From the NCBI GenBank assembly GCA_011634665.1, contig WAEK01000016.1:562501-626500 (forward strand): 64,000 nt of DNA. The letters run 5' to 3'. The translations under genes were made by a program, and so were the position numbers. The stretch is from Mortierella sp. BCC40632. Taxonomy: Eukaryota; Mortierellomycota; Mortierellomycetes; Mortierellales; Mortierellaceae. Below, in pieces: positions 35,941-47,044 of the stretch. The stretch's first letter is position 1, and every line of letters begins with the position of its first letter. The notes below the pieces were generated by a model. That model had not been told where the DNA came from. It did no database searches and saw nothing but the letters and a program-made list of their open reading frames with translations.

Positions 35941-36731
35941 ATGCTCAAGGACTACTACGAGATCCTCGGTGTGCCACAGGCGGCAACACTTGTAGAGATT
36001 AAGCAGCAGTACCAAAAGCTACTCCTAGCCGTACGCTTTTGAATAGACAACTGAAAAAGAGAGAGAGAGAAAGAGAGAGAGTGTGTGTGATCCAGTGCCT
36101 GCGCTTCTCCAACACTCACTTTTTTTTTTGTGCTACAACTATTCATTTCTCCTCTACAGTATCATCCAGACAAGCAACAGCAAAACTTGTCCCAGCAACA
36201 ATCGGCACCGACTCCCACTCATGATACCACGGACCCATTACTGGATGTCAGGGAGGCCTGGGAATGTCTTCGAGAGCCTTCTCGACGAGAGTTTTACGAT
36301 ACTTCTCTGAAAGGTGAGGATAAATACGAGGGGTTTATTCCTTCACTTTACTTTCTATTTCTCTACTTTCTAGCTAACAGAAATTGGTCGGTATCTCGTT
36401 CTTTTTAGCAATGAAACTCCGAGCCCAAGGACAGGTGAACGATGATATTGACCTGGATGATATGGAGTATGAAGAAGGTAAGAGAGAGGGATCATTAAAA
36501 AGTCAAGATTAGGGGGAAAAAAAGGATCACTCTTTTCTCTCCTTCTTAACGCATCGTACGCTATAACCATAAACAACCCCAACAGGAACAGGTGTCTACT
36601 CTTCTCCTTGTCGATGCAGTGGCGAATACGTTATCTCTGAAGACGAGCTCGAACTTGGGATCGACACTGTAACTTGCTCGACTTGCTCACTTATCGTTCG
36701 GATCCACTACGAAGCTGCAGAGGATGTCTGA
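35941..36731 (+). CDS. DPH4: Diphthamide biosynthesis protein 4, J-domain plus CSL zinc finger
   Basis: Four exons: 35941-36030, 36160-36313, 36409-36477 and 36586-36731, giving 152 residues, the usual DPH4/DNAJC24 size. The J domain starts DYYEILGVPQAATLVEIKQQY and includes the HPD motif in YHPDKQQQ. The CSL zinc finger contains CRCSGEYVI and TCSTCSLIVRIHYE. DPH4 supports the first steps of diphthamide formation on elongation factor 2, delivering iron or electrons to the Dph1-Dph2 enzyme with Dph3. Exon 3 could start at other AGs in the same stretch; 36409 keeps frame and sense. Transcribed divergently from TFIIE-alpha. Confidence 0.93.
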
Positions 36732-37134
36732 CCAAGATCTGGAAACAAAGCTCTCCATCAGTCGTTCTATATGGAAAGACCATCCAACACCTCGGAGCAA
36801 ATTCGCCAATTGAAACTATGAATGAATAGTCATTTTTCTCCACTGTGAGTCGTGCTCAAGACTCAAGAGTACATGAATGTGGGGTTATAATGGATAGCCG
36901 AGGCGGTAGCGATTACGTTAGACGAATCAGCAACAACAGTTCTATGAGTCTGGATTCCGGAAATCTGTTCGTTTTCACCCATTGTTGACAATGAAGACTG
37001 CATGTTCTGAAGGAAACATACTTTTTATTTTATTTTATTTTTTTTTATTTTTTATTTTTTATTTTTTGGATTGGTGACCCTCCTGTGAAGAAAGGGAAGC
37101 TCATATTGTTCAGAAAGGTGGTATCCCTATACAG

Positions 37135-37172
<38 letters not shown>

Positions 37173-37197
37173 ATGGGAAGGGGGGGAGGGGTCCCGA
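36732..37197. other. Convergent 3' intergenic region
   Basis: This lies between the DPH4 and UBP14 stop codons. It has an imperfect (TTTTA)n stretch at 37022-37067 and an A tract of about 37 nt at 37134-37170. No gene seen. Confidence 0.6.
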
Positions 37198-40100
37198 TTA
37201 CTCTCGCTTAAAGATGTACATGTAGGCATCGCCAATGGGCGCCTTGGGATCAATAACGACCTTGTTGTCATTAAAGAGAACCCACTGGCCATTTCTTCTG
37301 ATATGACTAACATAATGGCCACAGTGGATAGAAGGCCCCTTGTGCGAAATAAAGGATGCAAGTCGGTAATGACCTTGTTTCGTCGCATCACCAACAAGAG
37401 CCTTGGATTCTCCCGAAGTTGAGGGCTCTGCAGTCTCCTCCTCGTCTTCCAAGGGAGTATCCATATGACTAAACAACCATTCAACTGCACGCTCCATATT
37501 ACCACCGGTTTCCTTAAGAGCCTTCTTGGACTGTTTTTCTGAGAAGCCCATATCGGCTAACTGGGCAATCTGCTCTGGATTTGCTGAAGCTGGATCCGAG
37601 CCACCCAAAGAGATGGGAGTGTCAATGTCAGGATCTTCCATGTGTTGGATAAGCCAGTCCATTGCAACCTCCGATCCTTGGTTATTGGTGGCGAGCAACG
37701 CTTTCTGGCACCGAACAAGTGGGAATCCCATCATCTGAAGTTGTTCTAGGGCTGTCTCATCAAAAGTGGGTCCCGTAGCCTGGGCTGCAGTAGGAGCATC
37801 CTCTGGCAAAAGTTCCTCAGTTGGCTGTTGGCCGTGTCCACGATACTTTTCCAAGTCAATCTTTCCATCAGAGAAGACAATAGGAACGGCTATATTCACA
37901 CAACAAACCACGATCAAAGTTAGCCCAAAAGAGTCGATTACTCAAGTATCTGGAAGTTATTAATTATCGTTGAATGCCTACCGAGTTTTCTGGGAACCCA
38001 GTTCTGGTATGCGAATCGACGCATATTGATCACAAGGGTCTCTGGGAAGGTGGCGAACCGGTTCGTCCTAGATTCAAAGTAATGGAGTAGTAAGTCTCGG
38101 TTTAGGCTCTTCAAGTATATACCCAAGAGTCAGATATACCTCCTAAAACAGAGCAATATGTGTGCAGTAGCTTACTTGGAGGCCGTGGTGTTCTTTTGAC
38201 AGGAGGGGCAGTTGTAAGGAAGAGTCTCTTCGGCGACATAAATGTCCATACATTCCTCGAACGAAACACTCTCATACTCGTCTTCTTCTCCTGTAGACGC
38301 CTTTTTCCTGGCTGGAACAACAATCGAAAGGGCTGTTGTCTTGTCATGCGAGTAGCGCACCTTTTTGCACTCGTTGCACTGCAGACGTTGCTCGTTCGAA
38401 AACTCAAAGCATTTTGTAGGATCTCTACCAGAAGTTCGTTCACTCTGCGAGATGATTTTGACAAAATGTTGGAAAAATTCAAACGAGTCCTGCTGTCTCA
38501 TGGTCGAGAACTCCGGGTGTCCTTGGCCAATTAGCGCCTTGAACATTCCTGGGGCAATACCATCCTGACCCTGAATCTCGCCTCCATCAGACTCGACGGG
38601 TGTAGAATATCTTCCGCTAAGCAATCCATCCGCCACTTTAGCTAATTGACACTGCAGACATTTGCCAGGCTCCTGATGACATTCCAACAAGTGGTCTTGA
38701 TCCGCGGGATAATACCTAAAAACCGGACAGCGAGAGTATATAAGCATACACTTCTATTGCTTATTTCAAAACAGAATTGTCACTAATGTCATGACGCTCT
38801 TCGTACCTTGATACAAAAGCAGGAAGGTCAAAGGCAGACTGAAGGACCGAGGCCATGTAGCAGCTATGTGTTTCAAAAAGGTGGTATCAGCGAGAGTTCC
38901 CGGACAACAGGCATTCGGGTCCTAATCAACACGTAGCAAAGGGTTCTGTTTACCTGTTGCCTAGATTCTTGAAGCCTGTATATCCAGGTCCGAACAATGG
39001 CTCAAAAGATTTACCATCCTCCGTATACATATTGAAGTTGAAGTTTTGGTTTTGCTCCAGCGACTATAGACAATACACAGCAGTTTAGGCATACGCATCA
39101 AGTCTTCAGAAAGGACAAAGGTAAGAGGGAAAGAGGGAAGCAAACAATACAAAATGGCTCATCTCACTCATCACTCACCAATTCTGTCAGTGACCTGACT
39201 GACTTGACTTGATTCTCGACCTTGATGCCAAAGCGAGCCAGATGGACTCCAAGTTGATCATCTGAGCGTTCTTCGTTGCAGTGGTAGCAGTAGATATCTA
39301 GTGCAAAAGTAATTTGTCAGCAAGTCAGTGCGCAAGAGATACCTGCGCAGACATAATGGATACAACTGTATAAAGAATCCAGAATAACACTCCCCCTCCT
39401 TACCTGCAGTGCCCTCTGGAGTGATGGTTCCAAGCTTGCATGCTACGCCATGTCCTGTCGACTCAAAATGAGCCAAACCATGGCCATTTCCACCGGTACC
39501 ACCATACTGCTGACGTCCACATCCAAGGTTGCCACAGACAAGACACAACCATAGGTTCTCATTGAGATCACAGTTGGCACAATGGGCGTTCTCTATCAGG
39601 TCGGATGAAATGTAGTCAAGACAACGAGCGGCACTTGCGCATTAGAATACACGAGTCTGCAATCAAAAACGAACTGGTTGCCGATGAACGACTTGATGTA
39701 CCTGCAGATACGATCTTCTCCTGGTCCTGCGCCAAGTTTCGGATATGGTCGCAGGAGACGATCTCCTCTTCCCAAGCCTTGATCTCTGACTGTCGCGAGG
39801 CTGAGAGCGAGGTCATAATAGCATCAACAACCCTTGGAATCTATATCAATTTTAGAGGCCGGATTAGCGACTCTAGTTTGAATCATGCAAAAAAAAAAAA
39901 AAAAAAAAAGCGCTTTTTCTTTTCTTTCTCAAAGTTGCTGTCTTGCCTGTCCTGCGGTCTTGTCCACTTCGGTACTACACTCATGGCACTTGACAGCGGT
40001 GAAATACTCGTAAAGGTCTTCATCCTTCTCGGGCACAATTGCAATCTTAGTAATCTTTTGTGGCGGCTCTTCACCGTCCTAGAAATACGAGAGCACAAGA

Positions 40101-40632
40101 CAAATGGGTCAGTGTTAGAGTTCGAGTAAACACCTCGGGTTGTCATGTTTAGTCCTCCTGTAAGACCTTTTTTTTTTTTTTTTTTTTTTTTTTTTCTTTT
40201 TTCTTTGAGCCGGCTTTGCTTACCCTAACGGTCTTTGGCTTCTTGACTCGCTTAATATTGAGCGCAAGAGGATGGCCAGTTTTGGTGAAGTGCTGGAGGT
40301 TGTGGTATCGCTCCGGATCCGTGCAACCGCCCACGAAGCAGGTAAGACAAACATCTAGACCTCCTTCGTTGTTTTTTTTTCATTCGAGTCATAGATATAT
40401 GAAAAAGAGCGAAGGTCAGACACAACAGAAGAGCTAAAGTGCAAAGCGCGCGACACCTGTCTTTGGAGAGGAGTGGTGTGACGCGTCCAAAAGTCTGGTC
40501 ATTGAGAGGGGCGAGGCGACAAAGTAATCTTACAGGGCTGTCGTAGCAGAAAGAGCATTCGTCTTTGTAGATTTGAGCTGTAGCCGAAGGCACACGGATG
40601 CCTGCGCTGGTGACATGTGGGCACGCTGCCAT
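37198..40632 (-). CDS. UBP14: Ubiquitin-specific protease of the UBP14/USP5 type
   Basis: Exons: 40632-40534, about 40363-40224, 40078-39947, 39840-39702, 39592-39404, 39297-39179, 39063-38954, 38863-38807, 38715-38176, 38067-37982 and 37889-37198. An N-terminal zinc-finger region (KDECSFCYDSP, DVCLTCFVGGC) is followed by the ZnF-UBP (HCANCDLNENLWLCLVCG, GHGLAHFESTGHGVACKLG). The peptidase Cys box is FKNLGNSCYMASVLQ, split by introns, and the His box is HCGHYVSHIRRNGQWVLFND. Two UBA domains lie between these boxes (LEQLQMMGF; IAQLADMGFSEKQ). The enzyme disassembles unanchored polyubiquitin and keeps the proteasome free of it. The exon 3/4 intron is GC-AG. The exon 1/2 join cannot be closed in frame. 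Confidence 0.93.
39841..39946 (-). other. GC-AG intron in UBP14
   Basis: The donor reads CAG|GCAAGA and the acceptor GATATAG|ATT, joining KTAGQ to IPRVVDAIM in phase 0. No GT donor nearby keeps the frame. The intron holds a 21-nt T tract on the sense strand. Confidence 0.75.
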
Positions 40633-40924
40633 GGTCAGAGAATGGGTGGCAAATGAGAAAGCTTGTGGGAGTTACGAAATGAAAAAATAGCCCTACGCAA
40701 GTTGGTGGAGCAGCAGAACAAAAAAAAAAAAAAAAAAAAAAGGCAGGATGTGACTGCGACACAGTTGGTTCTTTTTGTGGAATGCAAGCGCAAAAAGCTG
40801 CGGTGTATTTTGGGTTTTTGTCAAATATTTTGTGGGACTAATAACTACAGGGGTAAGGATTTCAGGATTTCTATACAAAGATTTTTCTTCTTTCTTTTTT
40901 TTTCTTTCTCTTTTCTACTTCTCT

Positions 40925-41596
40925 TTAGAAGAAGACACTCCAGAGACGAGCAAGGAAGCCTTGTGGCTTGACAACAGCGTTCTCGACAACGACAGGCTCG
41001 CGGTACTCGGAGCCCTCATGGCAGTAGAACTTGATGAAGAAATCCATCTGAATCCAAAGAAGTTTTCCGAAGGCTGCAATGGCTTTGTACTCTGTATCGC
41101 GGTCGAGGTTCAGAGACTTGACACCACCAATCAAGACAGTCTCGACGTATCCAAGTAGAACGTTGATGTGGATGAGGTCGACATTGATCTTGCTCTTCTT
41201 TCCGGGGGTGTCGGTGTGGATGCGAGCAACGTACTCGAGATACTTAATCATGCGCTCGTCATAAGGGTTCTCGAGCAATCTGGCAAAGTAGCGAGAGAGC
41301 ATATCCTTGCGGAACTTGATCTGTTCAGCATCCTCACCAAGATCCTTCGTGTCCTCGATGACCTTATCCTTGGGAACAAAGCCCTCGTGGCGCTTGGCCA
41401 TGAAAGCCCAAGTAATATCATAGGTGTGGAGCTTCTTGTAGACGGCGTCGACAACAGCGGGAACAAGTGGTTTGATCAATTCGGCTGCGCCCTTGATGAC
41501 ATCGATATCCTCGTCACCAAAGTCCATGAAGTTGGCGACATACTGGAAGCGGTAGATGGGGTCGGTGTAAAGCTGAGAGCGTTCAATGTGCTGCAT
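40925..41596 (-). CDS. Protoglobin-domain heme protein
   Basis: A single exon of 223 residues. The start at 41596 (MQHIERSQLYTDPIYRFQYV) is chosen because upstream in-frame sequence is leader-like (S/F/H-rich). The chain follows the protoglobin pattern: an N-terminal Z-helix-like region, then helices including DVIKGAAELIKPLVPAVVDAVY, FRKDMLSRYFARLLENPYD, and HTDTPGKKSKINVDLIHINV followed by LLGYVETVLIG. The histidines in ARIHT and LIHINV are candidates for the proximal heme ligand. Protoglobins bind O2, CO or NO, and fungal copies are stand-alone, as here. A role in gas sensing or detoxification is possible but unproven. It is intronless, with GC-rich biased codons. The C-terminus GFLARLWSVFF is hydrophobic and might touch membranes. 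Confidence 0.85.
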   Translation of the reverse strand: MQHIERSQLYTDPIYRFQYVANFMDFGDEDIDVIKGAAELIKPLVPAVVDAVYKKLHTYDITWAFMAKRHEGFVPKDKVIEDTKDLGEDAEQIKFRKDMLSRYFARLLENPYDERMIKYLEYVARIHTDTPGKKSKINVDLIHINVLLGYVETVLIGGVKSLNLDRDTEYKAIAAFGKLLWIQMDFFIKFYCHEGSEYREPVVVENAVVKPQGFLARLWSVFF

Positions 41597-44497
41597 GGTG
41601 AGGCTGTTAGTGGTGATGTGAGGTCGGTAGGAAGGCTTGTCTTGGTTCTGACTTTTGTGAAAGAAGGAAGTAAAGCTGTGAAGCTGTAAGAGTTGGATGT
41701 GATGAGGAAAAGTGGAATGGAGATGAAAGAGTGGAGAAGAGGCACCTTTTATCAAGAATACGTTTGTGCACAGATCATGGTCTAGAATGCCCTACTTTGA
41801 CGCCTCTTGGCCTCGGTGACCATGTTTGAAAGTGATCCACTGCCGGACAAGCTCGGAGCCACTGAGCAAGACTCGGCTGCATACCGCCGCCAACGCAATG
41901 TTTCGGAAAAGTGAGTTTTGCCTTTCCCCAATGCCCGAATCACCCAAATATGGAATATGCGTCTGTATCACCAGAGAGGGAGACAGTCATGACGTCTCTT
42001 GCACTGGTGAACATCTCTCAAGATAATTAAACATCCACAACCACCCTTTTTTTTCGCATCATCATTATCCATGACCCTTCTACTTGTCGGGGAGTTGGTC
42101 TGGCCGAAGACAGGGTCAGGGCATGATAGCATACCCAGGCCAAACTATGAATTGAACCTGGTCCAGGGTACGGAGGCTGGAGCACCCCTGCGTCCCTCTT
42201 CCAGTGTCCTGCAATTCAGATCATTCCAGTGGACTCCAGTGTTGTTCGATGCCCTGTTTGCTAAGAATCTGGATTGGGGGTCAAATGCAAGATCTTGTAG
42301 TCCCTGTCTGTTCTTACTAATTCATGTCTCCGCCCCTGTCTCCGCCGAGTCATTGTTGATTATGGTTTCTTCTTGCTGTTTGCAAGTGGTCGATTGGAGG
42401 CTTTGCTGAAATCCCCGGCAACCTTATGAAAGTGTCCGGCTAAAATCCATGGATTGTCGGAGTACAAAGGTCTCGTACTGGATTTTTTCTCCCTCTCCCT
42501 CTCTCATTTTTGGAGCAACAGCCGATGTAGTTTCTCCTGAGATGCTCTAGACGTGAGACGTACGATGCTACCTTACAGTTGTACCTCAAGGATTTACGCC
42601 CGGGGAGAGAGAGCAAGTGGGTCTCTTTTTGCGCATTGGATTTCTGGGTCCCTCGTCAAAATTCTCTGTAATCCATCTCCTCCCCTCCCATCAGCCCTCC
42701 TCCTATCCTCGGATCATTTCGCACCATTTCACCATCTCTCGCCTTCGAAAGGGAACCCACAGACCACACGTAGTGAACTCATCCGCCTTAGTGCCGTCGT
42801 TCTATGTCTCTGTTTTCGGATGCAGCTTTGTAGAGTAAAGGACGTCTCTACGCAGGGATTTGCTGAGCTTGAAGGCTCGGAGGCAGTGCAAAGATGCATC
42901 CAGGGCAGGCGGAGAATTGGAAGGGGGTCTATGGAATAGTCAAGATCTACAAAAGTGAATACGAAGCCGTATAGGTAATCAACCATTCAGGCAAGCCGTC
43001 AGATAACTTTACCTTACTGTTCCCCACGATTCTATCTCTGTAGAGGTCTATCGAGCTTTACTCTTGCACAACGATCACTCTATAGGAGGGGTGGGGGCTC
43101 ATTTTCTTCTCAAGACAGCAGTTCGGCTCTATGACATTCTCAAGGGATGATCCCGATATCCATTGACGCGGAAATCTCATTTTGATCGACTACTCTTCTC
43201 AGCCTCTACTTGTTCAGATTTTTTTTGTCCTAAACCATCTGATAGGATGCGATACATGGTAAAGCTACATGACAAATTGTTCTGGGCTAAAAGAAAAAAG
43301 AGCTAATTAAGTATAGAGGTTCACGCATCCCTGCGCACTGGGGTCCTAAATGGGCGTGGAGCACCAAAGGAATAACAAAATTATCCCCTTTCATCGCAGC
43401 GACCCACAAGAGGCTGTTACCCAGGTCTTCTACGCATACTGTCACGTCGCTGAAGTGTTCTAGTCGAGCCTATCTTTGCCTCGAGCTTCAGCCTTCCTAG
43501 CATCTCCGGACAGTCATTTGAATTCAACTCTCCTCGTGCATCCCATGCTGAGGCGTCAGCGGTTGAGTCCCTGAATGATCTTTAGTCATTTACAGCGGTC
43601 CCTTTATCTATCCTGTTCGCTTACCAGAATGCGACACCTGCTGGTATTTGGGTCTTGTGAAAGAAAAATCCCACACCCTGCACACGAGAGAGCCCTTCCC
43701 TGGGTGTCTCGGTCCTGCGTTACTAGTTGAGTTCTGGTAAGTTTTAGACCCATCTCAGCCCGAGAAATGGGTTGAGGACTTCCTCATTGACATGGCAGGA
43801 CAGGTCAAGCAGTTGTTGGCCCATGTTCAAACAGGACCTTGATGGTAAATGTTAAGACAGAATGAAAGAAATGAGTAACTGCTAAATTTGCTTCATTTAC
43901 TTCATTACTCTAGCCATGCCTTCCTCAATGACCGTTTGGAGGGTTGCACATGCTGGCGATGTCCGGTGGTGGTGGGGGGGTTGACGGCGGAACTTAAACA
44001 TGTATTAAGCTCTCTCGACTGGGATTTGTTCGCCCAGTGATGCTGAGACTTTATACACCCAGCAAGGTGGCGGAAAGTGGAGTCGGACGTCAACTCTTTT
44101 TTTACAGCAGCAGCAGCAACAACAACAGCAGCAGTAGCAACAGCAGAGCTTAAAACTGACCGAAACAACGAGTCCAATGTCCAAATGGCAATTGACTCTT
44201 GTTTTAACTGGTGCTACTCTTTGTTTCTTTCTCGACCTTGACTGGCACAGTCCTGCCAAATACAGCAACATCGATTGGAGATAACCGCCATTGCGAATGT
44301 AGTTAGTTGTCGCAGTCAAAACGGATTTACCAGAGTCTGTAATAGAGCCAAGGAAGGGCTGTTTAAGTATCACTGCCCAAGTAATTACTAGGAGCACTCA
44401 TATCTCTCCTCAAGATGCAGTCCTGAGGACAAATCATGGATATCTTGTTCGGCTGCAGATCGAAGCCTTGGCAAAAAAAGAAAAGAAAAAGAAAAAA

Positions 44498-44536
<39 letters not shown>

Positions 44537-46839
44537 GAAGGAAGGAAAGAAGGAAGAGTAGAGGAAACTGTCAAAGAGACTGACCGTGTCAATGAGAAAT
44601 TGATTAAAATCAAGTTGTCTGCGATGGTGTGCAGGCCCTGCTCTCGTCAACTATCCTCCGGAATTTCTGAATGAAAAGCATTGATGGTACGTATTTTTAC
44701 TTTGACTGCCCCTCAGTAGAAGTGATCTCTGCTGTTACCACTTTACCATGAGATGCCAGTGTAGCCTTTGACATCGATAACATCCTTTTAGGTATGGACG
44801 TGTTGATACCACCAATAAGACATAGAGCGCTCTATGTAAGAAAGAAATAACATGGATGGTATTATTAGTGCTGTTAAGTGGTCGCGTTGTTGTGTGAGTA
44901 AGCTAGGTGTGATTCAGCGGGGCATATGAAAAGAACGTTGCAACAGGAAATCGCTGACTTGGTTGGAAGCAGAGCCGACCACGCTTGGTGCTCCAAATTA
45001 ACTTCGGACCATGTATCGAGATGTGGCGGAGGCTGCTCCTGATCGAGGATCATGTTGGGATGCGATACCAACCTGAAAGATCCTTCAGGTCTCTCAGATG
45101 GTTTCATAGCGTTTGCTAGCGAGATCTTGCTGCATGGGAGAGCGAGATCCTAGGATAGTCATTGTAGGTACGCGTTTTGGCTTGTCCCTACAAACGAAAG
45201 GATATCCACACAGACGATGATTTGTTACACTATTAGGATCCGGCTATCCAGAAGGTTTTCTTGTATTAGGTGGTCTAAAGAGGACAATACCGCTTGATAG
45301 CAGAGATCAAAGGGCTTCATTCGTTGCACAACTGATATATTCGATATGGGTAGTCCATGAGCTCTGTGGTAGTTTTTTTCTTTTTTGCATTTCATATAAA
45401 CAAGTCCCATGATGATAGCAAACAATAGAATAAATGATTGCAAAAAGTCAATGGGAGAGAGGTTGTGCTTAGGCACATGGTCAGGGTAGAAAAAAAAATG
45501 CAGCGATCCCTTTAGCAGTGGCCTGAGTGAATGAGAGCGAACAGTTCAATCGGTCAGACTATTTGTGCTACATTCTTGATCTCCAGACGGACACGTCCCT
45601 TCTTTTTTAGAGTATCCAGAGCAGTATGCGTTAACTTTTTGTCTCCACCAGAAGCCTTATGATAGAGTGAGGAGCTAGCTCGGTAAAGAATGGTCGTTCT
45701 ACGTCTGTTTCACTTTTCTCTTACATTTTCGAAAGGAGGTAATAATATTCAATTTACTTCCGTCTCCACGAGTACATTAATGCAAGACCGGTCAGCTCCA
45801 CCAGGCCAGGGAGGGGTTCAGAATCCCTGTCCAGCGGGAGAATTCAATTGCAATTAGGCAGGGCTTGGAAGGAAACTACCTATGGACAAGTGGCCCAAGA
45901 TTATGAAACGACTGTTTCCCTAGCACTCTTGTAAATGTATGCCGTTACGATATGCTTATCCATTTCCTGAATTAAGGGAGCCTGGTAGGGTTCTTCATTT
46001 AAACAAAAGAAAGACGAGATAGCCTGGGACTAATGGCTGTGGGACTAAGAGGGCAGGATGGCTAAAAGGCAGGTAGAGTATGTGTTAAGAAAACTGCAGC
46101 CTTACCATCCCGTATCTGGTCCGAATACTCCATTTTCCGTCTCCACTTGACCTTAGAATAGCGACTTCAAAAGCCGAACGAACCGAGCTGACGAGCAGGA
46201 TTACACCCTGAGGCACGTTCTTGTAACAATGGCCAAATGGCCCACATGGAGGAAAAGCTGCCCACATGTAGCATTGATACTCCGTATTCCTGAGATTCTC
46301 GTCTTAGGGCCCAGTGTTTTGGACCCAGCAAAAGGTCCTATTGGAGTGAAGGACGGTGTGGCTGCATTACAGGGCCTTCCTGGGTATCCCACATCCTTCG
46401 GGGGTTGTTTCACAGAAGAGGTCCTCACAGGCGGCCTAATGTGAGATTGTGATCGACTGCCTATCTGCCCCCTGCCCGCGAGCCTGCCCGCAAGCTCTGA
46501 CGATTGATGCATGCACCTTGCAGCAATAGCCTGCCCTGCCTCCACATGCTGGATTGACGAAATCTGATAGGCTACATGCAATTCTCGGTAGCCAATAGAA
46601 ATCTCTCCTAAAGGCCCGGAAGGGCTCAGTACTATGCCCAGAGGCAACGAAAAACTTTATTGTACCTGGTCGTGTGAGGTTGGTCTGTTCGTAGATCTGT
46701 TCATAGACGACCCCGCCCTTCACTCCTGAACAAAGAGTGCTGTATCTTCCTCCTCTTCTCCTTCTAGAAGGCATGGAGCGTCCTCCGGAACACCATGCGA
46801 CGGGCAGCCTCCCCCCTCCCAAGGCAAAAGCATGAAAAG
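41597..46839. other. 5.2 kb gene-free region
   Basis: No ORF here has recognisable motifs or splice-consistent partners, and I find no tRNA or rRNA. Base composition is mixed rather than simple-repeat, unlike other spacers in the window, which fits old decayed DNA or long untranslated and regulatory sequence. It has a (GAAA)n microsatellite at 44497-44540 and a GCA/ACA run at 44105-44143. ORFs at 44874-45107 and 46085-46864 (minus) lack known features. Confidence 0.5.
44497..44540. repeat. (GAAA)n microsatellite with GGAA end
   Basis: About ten AAAG units are followed by GGAAGGAAGGAA (44535-44546) in the gene-free region. Confidence 0.9.
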
Positions 46840-46840
46840 A

Positions 46841-46848
46841 TATAAAAG
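46841..46848 (+). promoter_or_regulatory. TATA box of the phosphate symporter gene
   Basis: TATAAAAG lies about 200 nt before the start codon and is followed by a CT-rich leader. A CACGTT core, a weaker Pho4-type site in yeast, lies far upstream at about 46214, and CCACGTCA at about 46950. Phosphate control is a guess from these cores. Confidence 0.5.
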
Positions 46849-47044
46849 TGTTCCGCTCGCCCATCTTTTCTTGACCATCAACACCCGTCCTTTTCCTACT
46901 CTTGATCCCCTCTCCTTTCTCCTTATATTCTAAAGACGAGCGTTTTTGTCCACGTCATTCAACAGGCATACTGTCATTCCCATCCGACCCCTCCGCCTAT
47001 CCCTGAAACCCAACTAGTTTTTTATCGTCTTTTCTCTTTCAAAG

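Noticed and set aside
41168..41689. Plus-strand ORF over the protoglobin gene
   Set aside because: Antisense shadow of a recognised protoglobin with biased codons.
44497..44550. GAAA repeat as a possible CRISPR or transposon end
   Set aside because: A simple microsatellite without spacers, terminal inverted repeats or target duplications.
45780..45850. tRNA-like stretch containing GGTTCAGAATCCC
   Set aside because: The T loop lacks the TTCRANNC pattern, and no acceptor, D or anticodon stems can be formed.
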